Source: JANPBY01 sp963851405
GTDB taxonomy: Bacteria > Actinomycetota > Actinomycetes > DATJPE01
DNA: 64,000 bases
NCBI GenBank assembly: GCA_963851405.1
Contig: CAWKPB010000009.1
Coordinates: 62,001-126,000, forward strand
Direction: 5' to 3'
The stretch's first letter is position 1, and every line of letters begins with the position of its first letter. Shown in pieces: positions 1-7,810 of the stretch. The notes under the pieces are model-generated. The model saw nothing but the letters and a program-made list of their open reading frames with translations. It searched no databases and was not told the origin of the DNA. The position numbers and the translations under genes are program-made.

Positions 1-241
1 TGTACAGCGGCCAGTTCGAGAAGTTGATGACCTTGTCGGTGTCCGACACGTCAACGGTGTCATCCGATGCACCAGCGGCCGGTCCGGTCGCGGGCGTCCC
101 GCAGGCGGAGAGGATTCCCGCGCCAGCTACTGCAGCGCCTCCGGCGCCAACTCCCTTCAAGAAGCCCCGGCGGGACACGCCAGCGCGCGCGCCGCCGCTA
201 AGGGCAAGGAGCTGCTGGAAGGTCGGATCGTTCGGGTTCAT
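1..241 (-). CDS. Polyamine ABC transporter substrate-binding lipoprotein, N-terminus (partial)
   Basis: Only the first 80 codons lie in the window; the gene runs off the left edge. The ATG at 241-239 overlaps the stop of the upstream aldehyde dehydrogenase by 4 bp (ATGA), so the two are probably translationally coupled. The N-terminus has a twin-arginine motif (SRRGFLKGVG, about residues 23-32), a short hydrophobic Gly/Ala stretch and a lipobox (LSAC, Cys47), so it looks like a Tat-exported lipoprotein. The mature part reaches KVINFSNWPLY, the usual opening of PotD/PotF-type putrescine or spermidine binding proteins. The substrate is inferred from this opening and from the polyamine genes beside it; the ligand-binding residues are outside the window. 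Confidence 0.82.
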   Translation of the reverse strand, partial: MNPNDPTFQQLLALSGGARAGVSRRGFLKGVGAGGAAVAGAGILSACGTPATGPAAGASDDTVDVSDTDKVINFSNWPLY

Positions 242-1758
242 CGCGAGGACTCCTCTGAATGGTTGGTAAAGATCGTTCGGTGCCACGCCTTTCGAACAAC
301 TCCCGTGCCGTCATACATCACGTGCTTGACGTTTGTGTACTCGTCAAAAGCGTAGGTTGACATGTCTTTGCCGAATCCGCTCGCTTTGTAGCCTCCGTGC
401 GGCATCTCGCTAATGATCGGGATGTGGTCATTCACCCACACGCAGCCCGCTCGGATCGTCCGCGTGGCCGTCAGGGCGCGGAAAACATCCCTGGTCCACA
501 CCGACGCGGCCAAACCATAGGGCGTGTCATTCGCCAGCCGAAGACCTTCGGCATCGTCGTCGAAGGGCAGCACCACCAACACGGGCCCGAAGAGCTCCTG
601 CTGAACGATCTCGGAGTCCTGAGCCGCATCGACGACCAGGGTCGGCGGGTAGTAGGCGCCCTTCGCCAAAGCTCCTCCCGGGATCTCTCCTCCCCGGACG
701 ATCTTGGCCCCGGCTCCTCGGGCTCGCTGCACGAAACCGGCCACGCTCTCCTGCTGGCGCAGGGATACGAGCGGCCCCTGGTCGGTCTCGGGATCGCGCG
801 TAGGACCTAGCCGCACGCCAGCCATGACCTCCGCTACGCCTTCAACGAAGTCGTCGTACAACGGACGCTGCACATAGGCACGAGTGGCGGCGGTGCAGTC
901 CTGTCCGGAGTTGATCAAAGCCCCTGCGACGGCGCCGTGAATAGCGGCCTCAAGGTCGGCGTCGTCATGGACGACGAACGGCGCTTTCCCGCCGAGCTCC
1001 ATATGCATGCGCTTGGCCGATTCAGCTGCAGTCTGCATCACCTGCGTCCCCACCGGGGTGGAGCCGGTGAAGGAAACCATCGAGACATCTGGATGCCCGA
1101 CGAGTGCCTGACCGACGACTGACCCCCGACCGGTCAGCACGTTGACGACACCCGCCGGAATTCCGGCCTCGGTGCAGGCCTCAGCAAACATGAGCGAGGT
1201 CAGCGGCGTGATCTCCGCCGGCTTCAGCACCACAGTGTTGCCTGCGGCAATCGCTGGCAGGACCTTCCAGGCCGCCATCTGGAGCGGGTAGTTCCAGGGC
1301 GCAATGGATCCGATCACGCCGATCGGCTCCCGCCGGATCATCGACGTGTGGTCGGCGGAGTACTCCGCGGCGGCTTTGCCTTCCAGGTTGCGGGCTGCGC
1401 CCGCGAAAAAGGATGTGTTGTCGATGGTGCCGGGTACGTCGAACTCGCGGGACAACCGAATCGGTTTGCCCGCCTGGCCGGTCTCCGCCTGGGCCAGGTC
1501 TTCTGCTCGCTCGGTCAAGAGCGCGGCAAGGCGCACCAGCGCTCCGCTGCGCTCCGCTGGGGTGGACGAAGACCAGTCGGGAAAGGCCCGTGCAGCAGCG
1601 TCCACGGCTCGATCGACATCGGCCACCCCCGCCAATTGCATGGAGGCGAGGGCGGAGCCGTCGGATGGGTCTCGCAAGACGTCGGTCTCACCCGATGTCC
1701 CTTCAACAAATCGGCCCCCGATGAAGCAGGAACCTTCTGGCTGGAGGGCAGCAGTCAC
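238..1758 (-). CDS. Aldehyde dehydrogenase, gamma-aminobutyraldehyde dehydrogenase type
   Basis: NAD(P)-dependent aldehyde dehydrogenase, about 506 aa, likely oxidising the aminoaldehyde made from putrescine to GABA. The family marks are present: WNYPLQMAAWK, AGNTVVLKPAE, the catalytic Glu in MELGGKAP and the nucleophilic Cys in NSGQDCTAATR. The GQDCTAATR form is typical of the betaine/aminobutyraldehyde branch. The start is uncertain: GTG at 1758 has an AAAGGA ribosome site 8 nt upstream, while ATG at 1767 and 1791 have no well-spaced site. Its stop overlaps the PotD-like lipoprotein start (ATGA), and it is divergent from the PucR-type regulator. It is a paralogue of the dehydrogenase at 3621-5072. 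The aldehyde substrate is inferred from context. Confidence 0.88.
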   Translation of the reverse strand: MTAALQPEGSCFIGGRFVEGTSGETDVLRDPSDGSALASMQLAGVADVDRAVDAAARAFPDWSSSTPAERSGALVRLAALLTERAEDLAQAETGQAGKPIRLSREFDVPGTIDNTSFFAGAARNLEGKAAAEYSADHTSMIRREPIGVIGSIAPWNYPLQMAAWKVLPAIAAGNTVVLKPAEITPLTSLMFAEACTEAGIPAGVVNVLTGRGSVVGQALVGHPDVSMVSFTGSTPVGTQVMQTAAESAKRMHMELGGKAPFVVHDDADLEAAIHGAVAGALINSGQDCTAATRAYVQRPLYDDFVEGVAEVMAGVRLGPTRDPETDQGPLVSLRQQESVAGFVQRARGAGAKIVRGGEIPGGALAKGAYYPPTLVVDAAQDSEIVQQELFGPVLVVLPFDDDAEGLRLANDTPYGLAASVWTRDVFRALTATRTIRAGCVWVNDHIPIISEMPHGGYKASGFGKDMSTYAFDEYTNVKHVMYDGTGVVRKAWHRTIFTNHSEESSR

Positions 1759-1947
1759 GAGCGACATCCTTTCGTTCGAGTCGCTGGCCATCCTGGCATG
1801 CGAGCGGCACCGTGGGTAGGGATTCCGTCGTTCTGCGGGGCAACTACGACGAAATCGATACCTTGCGGTGACCTGGACCTCCGATGTCGTGGTGTTCACG
1901 CCGACTCCCTCGGCCGTTCAGTTCGTCAGGCAAATCGAACGAACCGT

Positions 1948-1958
1948 GACAGACTGTC
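1948..1958. promoter_or_regulatory. Short palindrome before the PucR-type regulator
   Basis: An 11-bp perfect palindrome (GACAG, one central A, CTGTC) ends 3 nt before the GTG start of the PucR-type regulator, in the 203-bp divergent region shared with the aldehyde dehydrogenase. A looser GTTCG/CGAAC pair lies just upstream (about 1920-1940). The position suits an autoregulatory operator, but the palindrome is short enough to arise by chance. Confidence 0.25.
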
Positions 1959-1961
1959 GGG

Positions 1962-3578
1962 GTGTCGCCCACCGTCTCGGACGTGCTGGCCCTGCCGGCG
2001 GTCCGCAGCGGGAAACCCGAAGTTGTGGCGGCCGAGGAACACCTCGATCGCCGGGTGCGCTGGGCCCATGTGTCGGAACTTGCCGACATCAGCGGCCTGT
2101 TGCGCGGCGGGGAGCTCCTACTCACCACCGGGGTCAGCCTCCCTGACGACGACGCCGCCCTGTCCGCCTATGTCGCCGATCTAGACGCCGCGGGGGCTTC
2201 GGGCCTGGTCGTGGAGTTGGGTCGTCGCTACGCGACCCACGTACCAGCGGCGCTGATTCGGGCGGCGGAAGGGCGCGGGCTCCCGCTCATCGTGTTGCAC
2301 AGGCAAGCCCATTTTGTCGCTGTCACCGAAGCCGTCCACTCGCTGGTCGCCGATGCCCAGCTGGCCGAGCTGCGGGCCTCGGAGCAGGTGCACGCGACCT
2401 TCACCGAACTCTCCGTCGAGGGCGCGGACGCAGCGGAGATCGTTCGCCAGGCAGCCCGCATGGCTGGCGCGCCGGTCGTCCTGGAGAACCTCAGCCACCG
2501 CGTGCTGGCTTTCGAGCCGGTGGGATCCGCGCCGGAGTCGCTCCTTGATGAGTGGGAGTCGCGTTCGCGAACCCTGACCGCGGACGCTCGTACCAGTTAT
2601 GACGCTGAACTCGGCTGGCTGATCACGAGGGTCGGCGCTCGCGGCACCGACTGGGGACGCCTGGTCATGGTTCACGCTCAACCCGCTTCCAGGGATTCCA
2701 TGGTCATCGAGCGAGCGGCGTCGGCGCTGGCCCTCAATCGGTTGGTCGAACGCGACCGAGCCAGCGTCGAGCGCCAAACCCATCGGGGGGTGCTCTCATC
2801 GCTGTTGATCCATGGCGCACCGGTTGCCGAGACTGCGGTGCGGGCGAAGGCCCTCGGTGTCCCCTTGGTGAATCGTCGGCTGGTCGGAATCGTGGTCCGC
2901 CCTACGAGCACCGATGACCACGGGGTGTTGGCCGCCGAAGCCGTACTCCGCGACGTTGAGGAGGCTGCTGCCGACGCCTGTCTACGAGCGCGGATCTTTG
3001 CGCTCGTAGGGGTGATCGACGACTCCAGCGTCGGAATTCTGATTTCTGCAGCCGACGGTGACCGAGCCGAAGCCGCTGTCGACCGTTTCGTCGCTGCCTT
3101 CGCATCCACCGGGGCAACCCAGAGCCCACCACCAACCGTAGCGATCGGATCGGTGGTCGGTGATCCGCGAGACGTTCGACGGTCCTTGCTTGAGGCGGCC
3201 CAGGTAGCAGACGCCGCCGAGCACCAGCCGGCGCGGCCGTTCTACCGACTTCCGGATGTCCGATTGCGAGGTCTGGTTCAGCTCCTGAGAGATGACGCGC
3301 GCGTCCAGACTTTCGCGGAACGCGAGCTCGGCCCTCTGTTGGCCTATGACGCGGCCCATGACACAGACCTCGTCAGGACCCTGAGGACGTATGTGGAGTG
3401 CGGCGGCAACAAGAGCGCAGCAGCCGCAGCGGCAGGCATGTCTCGGCCGTCGTTCTACGAACGGCTGCACCGGATCGAGAGAGTCCTCGATGTGACGCTC
3501 GGCTCGGACCCAGAAGGCGTCGAGTCGACCCTGTCCCTGCACGTGGCGCTGCTCGCGCTGGACGCGATCCGTCGCTGA
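1962..3578 (+). CDS. PucR-family transcriptional regulator
   Basis: 538 aa regulator with a GTG start. The N-terminal PucR domain is clear (SDVLALPAVRSGKPEVVA, then RRVRWAHVSELADISGLLRGGELLLTTG). The middle has a GGDEF-like or ligand-sensing fold with no obvious catalytic motif. The C-terminus carries the PucR helix-turn-helix (LRTYVECGGNKSAAAAAAGM, then SRPSFYERLHRIERVL). Members commonly control purine, amine or amino acid catabolism. It is divergent from the first aldehyde dehydrogenase, and its 3' end converges on the second with a 42-bp gap, so control of amine catabolism is a fair inference. The effector is unknown. Confidence 0.88.
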   Translation: MSPTVSDVLALPAVRSGKPEVVAAEEHLDRRVRWAHVSELADISGLLRGGELLLTTGVSLPDDDAALSAYVADLDAAGASGLVVELGRRYATHVPAALIRAAEGRGLPLIVLHRQAHFVAVTEAVHSLVADAQLAELRASEQVHATFTELSVEGADAAEIVRQAARMAGAPVVLENLSHRVLAFEPVGSAPESLLDEWESRSRTLTADARTSYDAELGWLITRVGARGTDWGRLVMVHAQPASRDSMVIERAASALALNRLVERDRASVERQTHRGVLSSLLIHGAPVAETAVRAKALGVPLVNRRLVGIVVRPTSTDDHGVLAAEAVLRDVEEAAADACLRARIFALVGVIDDSSVGILISAADGDRAEAAVDRFVAAFASTGATQSPPPTVAIGSVVGDPRDVRRSLLEAAQVADAAEHQPARPFYRLPDVRLRGLVQLLRDDARVQTFAERELGPLLAYDAAHDTDLVRTLRTYVECGGNKSAAAAAAGMSRPSFYERLHRIERVLDVTLGSDPEGVESTLSLHVALLALDAIRR

Positions 3579-3620
3579 CCTGGTTCAAACAGACTTGTCG
3601 ATCAGCGCAATCCCGACCGA

Positions 3621-5072
3621 TCAGCTGTCGAGGTTGGCCATCACGTGCTTGATGCGCGTGTAGTCCTCGAAGCCGTACATGGACAGGTCCTTGCCGTATC
3701 CGGAGTGCTTGAAACCACCATGCGGCATCTCCGCGACCAAGGGGATGTGCGTGTTGATCCACACGCAGCCGAAGTCCAGTTGCTTGGCCATCCGCATCGC
3801 CCGGCCGAAGTCCTTGGTCCAGACCGAGGACGCCAGGCCGTACTGCACCCCGTTGGCCCAAGCCAACGCTTCCTCCTCGGCGGAGAACTTCTGGACGGTG
3901 ATGACCGGCCCAAAGATCTCGTTTTGGATCATCTCGTCGTCCTGGCGCAGGCCGGACACGACCGATGGCTCGAAGTAGAACCCTCGGTCGCCTTGCCGCC
4001 GGCCGCCGGCGTCCACCGACGCGTGGTCAGGGACTCGTTCGAAGAACGACGACACCCGCTCGAGCTGGTTGGCGTTGTTCACTGGCGGGACCATCGCGTC
4101 CTCGTCGCCAGGACCGTTCTCGTAGGTGGTGGCCGTGCCCTTGGCCGCTTCGGCGAGTGCGGCCACGAAATCGTCGTAGATGCCTGGCCCAGCAAGGACG
4201 CGCGTGGCAGCGGTGCAGTCCTGTCCGGCGTTGAAGTAGCCCGCCACGGAAATGCCTTCGATCGCGGCTTCCAGATCGGCGTCGTCGAACACGATGACGG
4301 GCGCTTTTCCACCGAGCTCGAGGTGGACACGCTTGACGTCGAGGGCCGCCGACTTGGCAACCTCCATACCCGCCCGAACCGATCCCGTGATCGCCACCAT
4401 CTGAGGCGTGGGGTGCTCCACCAGAGCACGACCAGTATCACGGTCCCCGCAGACGACATTGAGAACGCCCGGAGGCAGGACGCCAGCCTCATTGATCAGT
4501 TCGGCCATGCGGATCGTGGAGGCGGGGGTTGTGTCAGACGGCTTCAGGACCACCGCGTTTCCGGCGGCGATGGCCGGGGCGTACTTCCACACGGCCATCA
4601 TCATCGGGTAGTTCCAGGGCGTCACCTGTCCGATGACCCCGATCGGCTCGCGTCGAATCCACGACGTGTGGCCGGCCATGTATTCGGCCGAAGCGCGGCC
4701 CTCCAGCAACCGGGCCGCGCCAGCGAAGAAGCGAATTTGGTCGACCATCGGAGGGATCTCCTCCGACGCGGTCAAACCCAGCGGCTTGCCGGTGTTTTCG
4801 GACTCGATGGCTACCAACTCATCCGCGTGCTTCTCAAACAGGTCCGCGATCCCGAGCATCGCTGCTTGACGCTCGGACGGAGTGCTGTCCCGCCAGGAGC
4901 CAAAGGCCTCGGAGGCAACCGCGTACGCACGGTCAACGTCACCGTCGGAGGACAGCGGGGCGGTCGCGTAGGCCTCGCCCGTCGTCGGGTTCACCAGATC
5001 GGTGGTCCGGCCGTCAGTCGCCGCCACCGACGATCCGCCAATCACATTGAGCAGCTCACGCTTGTTGCTCAC
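3621..5072 (-). CDS. Aldehyde dehydrogenase, gamma-aminobutyraldehyde dehydrogenase type (second copy)
   Basis: 483 aa NAD-dependent aldehyde dehydrogenase. GTG at 5072 was chosen because GGAACGGAG lies about 7 nt upstream and the resulting protein starts at the usual place for the family; the frame stays open further upstream but that part resembles no dehydrogenase. Marks: TPWNYPMMMAVWKYAPAI, GNAVVLKPSDTTPAS, LELGGKAPVIVFDDAD with catalytic Glu, and NAGQDCTAATRVLAG with catalytic Cys. It matches E. coli YdcW/PatD-type enzymes, which turn 4-aminobutanal into GABA. It is divergent from the Lrp-type regulator and the aminotransferase whose product it may use. Confidence 0.88.
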   Translation of the reverse strand: MSNKRELLNVIGGSSVAATDGRTTDLVNPTTGEAYATAPLSSDGDVDRAYAVASEAFGSWRDSTPSERQAAMLGIADLFEKHADELVAIESENTGKPLGLTASEEIPPMVDQIRFFAGAARLLEGRASAEYMAGHTSWIRREPIGVIGQVTPWNYPMMMAVWKYAPAIAAGNAVVLKPSDTTPASTIRMAELINEAGVLPPGVLNVVCGDRDTGRALVEHPTPQMVAITGSVRAGMEVAKSAALDVKRVHLELGGKAPVIVFDDADLEAAIEGISVAGYFNAGQDCTAATRVLAGPGIYDDFVAALAEAAKGTATTYENGPGDEDAMVPPVNNANQLERVSSFFERVPDHASVDAGGRRQGDRGFYFEPSVVSGLRQDDEMIQNEIFGPVITVQKFSAEEEALAWANGVQYGLASSVWTKDFGRAMRMAKQLDFGCVWINTHIPLVAEMPHGGFKHSGYGKDLSMYGFEDYTRIKHVMANLDS

Positions 5073-5238
5073 GCCGGGCTCCGTTCCAATTCTGGGTGCC
5101 GAGTCTGGGTAGGTTGGAGTGAGCCTAGCCTTGACCTGCGGGAACCGGCAGCCCAGGTCGCAATATTCTGCGAAAACCGCACGAAAGACACGTCCATGCT
5201 GCGGATTCGCTTGCCACCGATGGGGAATGAACCCCAGA

Positions 5239-5721
5239 ATGCAGCGCATGGCAGGGCGCGGACGCAACAATGCTGTGCAGCTCGACGACGCCTCGAAGGC
5301 CATCATCGAACAGCTCCAGCAAGACGGCCGCCGACCGTACGCAAGCATCGGGAAAGCCGTCGGGCTGTCTGAAGCCGCCGTCCGCCAACGCGTCCAGCGA
5401 CTTCTGGACTCGGGCGTCATGCAGATCGTCGCCGTCACGGACCCCTTGGTCGTTGGCTTCCCTCGCGCGGCGATGGTGGGGATCCGCGTGGACGGGGACA
5501 GCGAGGCGGTTGCGGAAAAGCTCGAGGGGTTCACTGAGATCGACTACGTCGTTCTCACGGCTGGCTCTTTCGACATCTTGGTCGAGATCCTCTGCGAGGA
5601 CGACGACCACCTGCTGGAAGTCATCAACAAGCGCATCCGGGCCATCCCGGGTGTCGTGACCACCGAGAGTTTCGTCTACCTGAAGCTCCGCAAGCAGATC
5701 TACGCCTGGGGAACCCGATGA
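5239..5721 (+). CDS. Lrp/AsnC-family transcriptional regulator
   Basis: 160 aa regulator from the ATG at 5239; nearby in-frame ATGs at 5227 and 5248 are possible. The N-terminal helix-turn-helix reads LDDASKAIIEQLQQDGRRPY then IGKAVGLSEAAVRQRVQRLL. The C-terminal half is an AsnC/RAM effector domain (FTEIDYVVLTAGSFDILVEI, then RIRAIPGVVTTESFVYLKL). Lrp/AsnC proteins sense amino acids or related amines and often control the adjacent gene. The stop overlaps the aminotransferase start (ATGA), so this regulator is first in the operon at 5239-9190 and is divergent from the second aldehyde dehydrogenase, which it probably also controls. Confidence 0.9.
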   Translation: MQRMAGRGRNNAVQLDDASKAIIEQLQQDGRRPYASIGKAVGLSEAAVRQRVQRLLDSGVMQIVAVTDPLVVGFPRAAMVGIRVDGDSEAVAEKLEGFTEIDYVVLTAGSFDILVEILCEDDDHLLEVINKRIRAIPGVVTTESFVYLKLRKQIYAWGTR

Positions 5722-7118
5722 GCATTTCGCCACAGAACTTCTCCGAGCCGGGGCCAGACCTCCTCGCGGACCGGGCCGCTCGGCACCTGTGGATGCACTT
5801 CACACGGCACTCGACCTATCACGAGGGTGCTGGCCACGTCCCTGTGATCGTGCGGGGCGACGGCGCCTACATCTGGGATGACTCAGGCAAGAAGTACCTC
5901 GACGGCCTCGCGGGACTGTTCACCGTCCAAGCGGGGCACGGGCGCACCGAGCTCGCGAATGCGGCGGCCAAGCAGTCAAGCGAGCTGGCGTTCTTCCCGC
6001 TGTGGTCCTACGCCCACCCGCAAGCCATTGAGTTGGCAGAGCGACTCGCCAACTACGCACCGGGGGACCTGAACCGGGTGTTCTTCACGACCGGGGGCGG
6101 CGAGGCCGTTGAGAGTGCATGGAAGTGCGCCAAGCAGTACTTCAAGTTGACCGGCAAGCCCATGAAACACAAGGTGATCAGCCGTGCCGTGGCCTATCAC
6201 GGGACGCCGCAAGGCGCCTTGTCCATCACGGGTATCCCCGAGGCCAAGATGTATTTCGAGCCTCTCGTACCCGGTGCTCACAAGGTGCCCAACACGAACT
6301 TCTACCGCGCACCCGAGCACGGCGACGACATCGAGGCTTTCGGCCGTTGGGCGGCGGACCGCATCGATGAGGCCATCGAGTTCGAGGGACCAGACACGGT
6401 TGCCGCGGTCTTCGTGGAACCCGTCCAGAACTCCGGCGGCTGCTTCCCGCCACCGCCGGGATATCTCGCCCGGGTGCGCGAGATCTGCGACAAGCACGAC
6501 GTGCTGATGGTGGCCGACGAAACGATCTGCGCCTTCGGCCGGATCGGCGACATGTTCGCCATGAATCGGTACGGCGTTACGCCAGACATCATCACCACCG
6601 CCAAGGGGATGACCTCTGGCTACGCGCCGATCGGGGCGATGATCGCGAGCGACCGGATCTTCGAGCCGTTCGGACAGGGCTCCAACTACTTTGCGCACGG
6701 CTACACCTTCGGCGGCCACCCCGTGTCCTCGGCCGTCGCGATGGCCAATCTCGACGTGTTTGAGCGCGAGGGGCTCAACGCCCACGTGCAGGCCAACGAG
6801 GGCGCGTTCCGATCGACGTTGGAGAAGCTGCTCGACCTGCCCATCGTCGGTGACGTCCGTGGTGCGGGGTACTTCTACGGCATCGAATTGGTCAAGGACA
6901 AGGCCACGAAAGAGACCTTCGACGAGGACGAGTCCGAGCGGCTACTGCGCGGATTCCTGTCCAAGGCCTTGTTCGACGCCGGGCTCTACTGCCGAGCCGA
7001 TGATCGCGGTGACCCGGTCATTCAGTTGGCGCCTCCGCTGATCGTCGGCCAGCCCGAGTTCGACGAGATCGAACAGACACTGAGAAGCGTCTTGACCGAG
7101 GCATGGTCGATCCTCTGA
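5718..7118 (+). CDS. Class III aminotransferase, putrescine/diamine-pyruvate type
   Basis: 466 aa PLP-dependent fold-type I aminotransferase. Seen: substrate-entry segment (YHEGAGHVPVIVRGDGAYIW), FFTTGGGEAVESAWK phosphate-binding region, the VADETICAFGRIG motif with the PLP-contacting Asp, and the Schiff-base Lys in TTAKGMTSGYAPIGA. The family includes SpuC-type putrescine-pyruvate aminotransferases and omega-amino acid-pyruvate aminotransferases. With aldehyde dehydrogenases next door, a role in turning putrescine or a related diamine into an aminoaldehyde is likely, but beta-alanine or taurine cannot be excluded. It overlaps the Lrp gene by 4 bp upstream and the flavin-binding gene by 16 bp downstream. 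Confidence 0.9.
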   Translation: MSISPQNFSEPGPDLLADRAARHLWMHFTRHSTYHEGAGHVPVIVRGDGAYIWDDSGKKYLDGLAGLFTVQAGHGRTELANAAAKQSSELAFFPLWSYAHPQAIELAERLANYAPGDLNRVFFTTGGGEAVESAWKCAKQYFKLTGKPMKHKVISRAVAYHGTPQGALSITGIPEAKMYFEPLVPGAHKVPNTNFYRAPEHGDDIEAFGRWAADRIDEAIEFEGPDTVAAVFVEPVQNSGGCFPPPPGYLARVREICDKHDVLMVADETICAFGRIGDMFAMNRYGVTPDIITTAKGMTSGYAPIGAMIASDRIFEPFGQGSNYFAHGYTFGGHPVSSAVAMANLDVFEREGLNAHVQANEGAFRSTLEKLLDLPIVGDVRGAGYFYGIELVKDKATKETFDEDESERLLRGFLSKALFDAGLYCRADDRGDPVIQLAPPLIVGQPEFDEIEQTLRSVLTEAWSIL

Positions 7119-7807
7119 CCACCCACGCACCGGCGCCTGCGTCCCCAGATCTCCCCGTCCCCGGCTCTACCGCGCGCACGCGGGTGCGACGGATTCCCGA
7201 GAAGGCAGTCAACGAACGCGCTGTACTCGACGCAATTCTCGACGCGGGTCTGGTGGCGCATGTCGCTGTGGTCGACGCCTCAGCGGGAGGTCAACCGTAC
7301 GTCGTGCCGGTGGCCTATGCCCGCGACGGTGACCACGTGCTGTTCCACGGGTCGACTGGTTCGCGCCTGTTCCGATCCCTCGCGTCGGGGACCCCAACCT
7401 GCCTGACCGTCACACTCCTCGACGGATTAGTCATCGCGCGCTCGGCGTTCGAGTCCTCGATGCACTACCGAAGCGTCATGGTGATCGGATCCTGCGAGGT
7501 GGTCAGCGGCACGAGTAAGCGGCGAGCCTTGCGCACCATCACCGAACACCTCATGCCTGGACGCTGGGACGACGTGCGCCCACCGCACCGCAAGGAACTG
7601 GCCGCAACGACCGTTCTTTCGTTGTCCCTCGCGGAAGCGTCGGCCAAGGTCGGTGCCGGCCAACCGGAGGACCCAGACGACGACATCGCCGGACCCGCCT
7701 GGGCCGGCATCCTCCCGTTGCGGGAGAGGTACGGACGCCCACGCGCGGCCAAGAACTTGGCCCCAGGAATCCCCATGCCCGAGTACGTAACGACCTGGAC
7801 CCGTTGA
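7103..7807 (+). CDS. Pyridoxamine 5'-phosphate oxidase-related flavin-binding protein (NimA-like)
   Basis: 234 aa protein of the split-barrel flavin-binding fold. The core is seen in RIPEKAVNERAVLDAILDAG, VAHVAVVDASAGGQPYVVPV, then DHVLFHGSTGSRLFRSLASG and SMHYRSVMVIGSCEVV, the order found in NimA/PPOX-type proteins. The start ATG lies inside the end of the aminotransferase gene (16-bp overlap), and the next gene begins 3 nt after its stop, so it sits in the middle of the amine catabolism operon. Its reaction is not predictable; handling a flavin, or protection from a reactive aldehyde or imine, are guesses only. Residues 1-30 are Pro/Ala-rich and probably disordered. Confidence 0.82.
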   Translation: MVDPLTTHAPAPASPDLPVPGSTARTRVRRIPEKAVNERAVLDAILDAGLVAHVAVVDASAGGQPYVVPVAYARDGDHVLFHGSTGSRLFRSLASGTPTCLTVTLLDGLVIARSAFESSMHYRSVMVIGSCEVVSGTSKRRALRTITEHLMPGRWDDVRPPHRKELAATTVLSLSLAEASAKVGAGQPEDPDDDIAGPAWAGILPLRERYGRPRAAKNLAPGIPMPEYVTTWTR

Positions 7808-7810
7808 CCC

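Noticed and set aside
5089..5240. ATTCTGGG (5089-5096) and CCCAGAAT (5233-5240), an 8-bp inverted pair flanking the divergent Lrp/ALDH starts
   Set aside because: An 8-bp match over about 150 bp is expected by chance fairly often and neither half extends further.
3645..5372. A 575-codon open frame on the plus strand opposite the second aldehyde dehydrogenase
   Set aside because: It mirrors a well-supported gene in GC-rich DNA, has no family motif and is rich in Arg, Gly and His typical of antisense frames.
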